Below are positions 63,630-64,000 of a stretch of DNA of 64,000 nt, one piece after another. The notes under the pieces are model-generated. The model saw nothing but the letters and a program-made list of their open reading frames with translations, did no database searches and was not told where the DNA came from. The DNA is taken from assembly GCA_041874755.1 (NCBI GenBank), contig CP102611.1, positions 806,001 through 870,000 on the forward strand, given 5' to 3'. This DNA comes from Chitinibacter sp. SCUT-21 (GTDB taxonomy: Bacteria > Pseudomonadota > Gammaproteobacteria > Burkholderiales > Chitinibacteraceae). Made by a program: the position numbers and the translations under genes. The first letter of the stretch is position 1. Each line of letters begins with the position of its first letter.

Positions 63630-64000
63630 ATGAGCACGCCGCGTTCGCTAAACAATTTAATTGAAGCCTTGCGCGTTTTGCCTGGCGTCGGCCCCAAATC
63701 AGCGACGCGAATGGCATTTCATCTGGTGCAACGTGATCAAGACGGCGCGGCGCGTTTGGCGCAATCCTTAATGGAGGCGCTCGGCACGCTCAAGCATTGC
63801 CGCCACTGCAACACCTTCACCGAAGCCGACGTTTGCGACATTTGCAGCGACGAGCAACGCAATCACGCGCAATTGTGCGTGGTTGAAATGCCCACCGATC
63901 TGATGTCGATCGAACACACACGCAGTTATGAAGGGCTGTATTTTGTGCTGATGGGCCGCCTCTCGCCGCTGGATGGCATAGGCCCCAAAGACATCGCGCT
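63630..64000 (+). CDS. recR: Recombination protein RecR, 3' end outside window
   Basis: The frame opens at the ATG at 63630 and runs off the window after about 123 residues (family length about 200). [20 protein letters not shown] begins the helix-hairpin-helix part ([16 protein letters not shown]). The zinc finger cysteines are C57, C60, C69 and C72 (CRHC and CDIC), and the Toprim domain starts with [14 protein letters not shown]. RecR works with RecF/RecO to load RecA on gapped DNA. The dnaX-ybaB-recR order is classical. Confidence 0.95.
   Translation, partial: MSTPRSLNNLIEALRVLPGVGPKSATRMAFHLVQRDQDGAARLAQSLMEALGTLKHCRHCNTFTEADVCDICSDEQRNHAQLCVVEMPTDLMSIEHTRSYEGLYFVLMGRLSPLDGIGPKDIA

Overview
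The window reads as ordinary chromosome of a betaproteobacterium, most probably of the order Neisseriales near the Chromobacteriaceae/Chitinibacteraceae (Deefgea, Chitinibacter or Iodobacter type). This is an inference from the gene set and base composition (GC close to half by eye); no search was run. Supporting signs are the tig-clpP-clpX-lon-hupB-tRNA-Asp-ppiD chain, the sigma54/NtrC control of glnA and glnLG, the EtfAB/ETF-QO/ferredoxin-NADP reductase group, and the DUF2256 plus iron-sulfur photolyase pair. About 56 protein genes and one tRNA are supported. No rRNA, prophage, insertion sequence or CRISPR array was seen.

Layout. 1-7 kb: a truncated EAL-HDOD regulator, a small conserved protein, a lipoprotein with a YpfJ-type zinc peptidase, then comEC, a MOSC protein and a YdcF-family protein. 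7-12.9 kb: VOC protein, CheR-type methyltransferase, ubiD, hexose-phosphate mutarotase, a dienelactone-hydrolase-like protein with a DUF4870 protein, and an enoyl-CoA hydratase. 13-21.3 kb: the protein quality-control block (ppiD, tRNA-Asp, hupB, lon, clpX, clpP, tig). 21.5-30.2 kb: six tightly packed minus-strand genes encoding a CHASE2 transmembrane Ser/Thr kinase, a PP2C phosphatase, an FHA protein, a metallo-beta-lactamase-fold hydrolase, a GAF-PilB-like ATPase and a GAF-HD-GYP protein. This is the most interesting part of the window: a phospho-signalling cassette joined to an orphan secretion-type ATPase and a putative c-di-GMP phosphodiesterase. 30.3-32.5 kb: mtgA, aroE and a rhodanese.

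32.6-40 kb is the nitrogen-control region. glnA has a sigma54 promoter and an NtrC-like box. It is separated by a MASE1-GGDEF cyclase, a HAD phosphatase, a SelT/W/H-like protein and a DUF4124 protein from glnL-glnG, which have their own sigma54 promoter. A terminator hairpin just upstream of glnL also matches the NtrC operator. 40-45 kb: STAS protein, ferredoxin-NADP reductase, etfA/etfB, and divergent ETF-ubiquinone oxidoreductase. 45-48.5 kb: a DUF3302/HlyD/outer-membrane-factor efflux operon without its own pump. 48.7-50.6 kb: hemerythrin, DUF2249 protein and a polytopic membrane protein. 50.5-57.7 kb: M32 carboxypeptidase, FadL-type porin, iron-sulfur photolyase with DUF2256, and a NERD-UvrD helicase. 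57.7-64 kb: guaA, dacB, a small cysteine-rich protein, dnaX (with a 36-bp tandem repeat), an EbfC/YbaB protein, a palindromic intergenic element, and recR running off the end.

Functional themes are protein turnover, nitrogen assimilation, cyclic-di-GMP and Ser/Thr phosphorylation signalling, electron transfer from flavoproteins to quinone, and DNA replication and repair. Start sites given here often differ from the longest open frame; they were chosen by ribosome-binding sites, neighbour overlap and family N termini.
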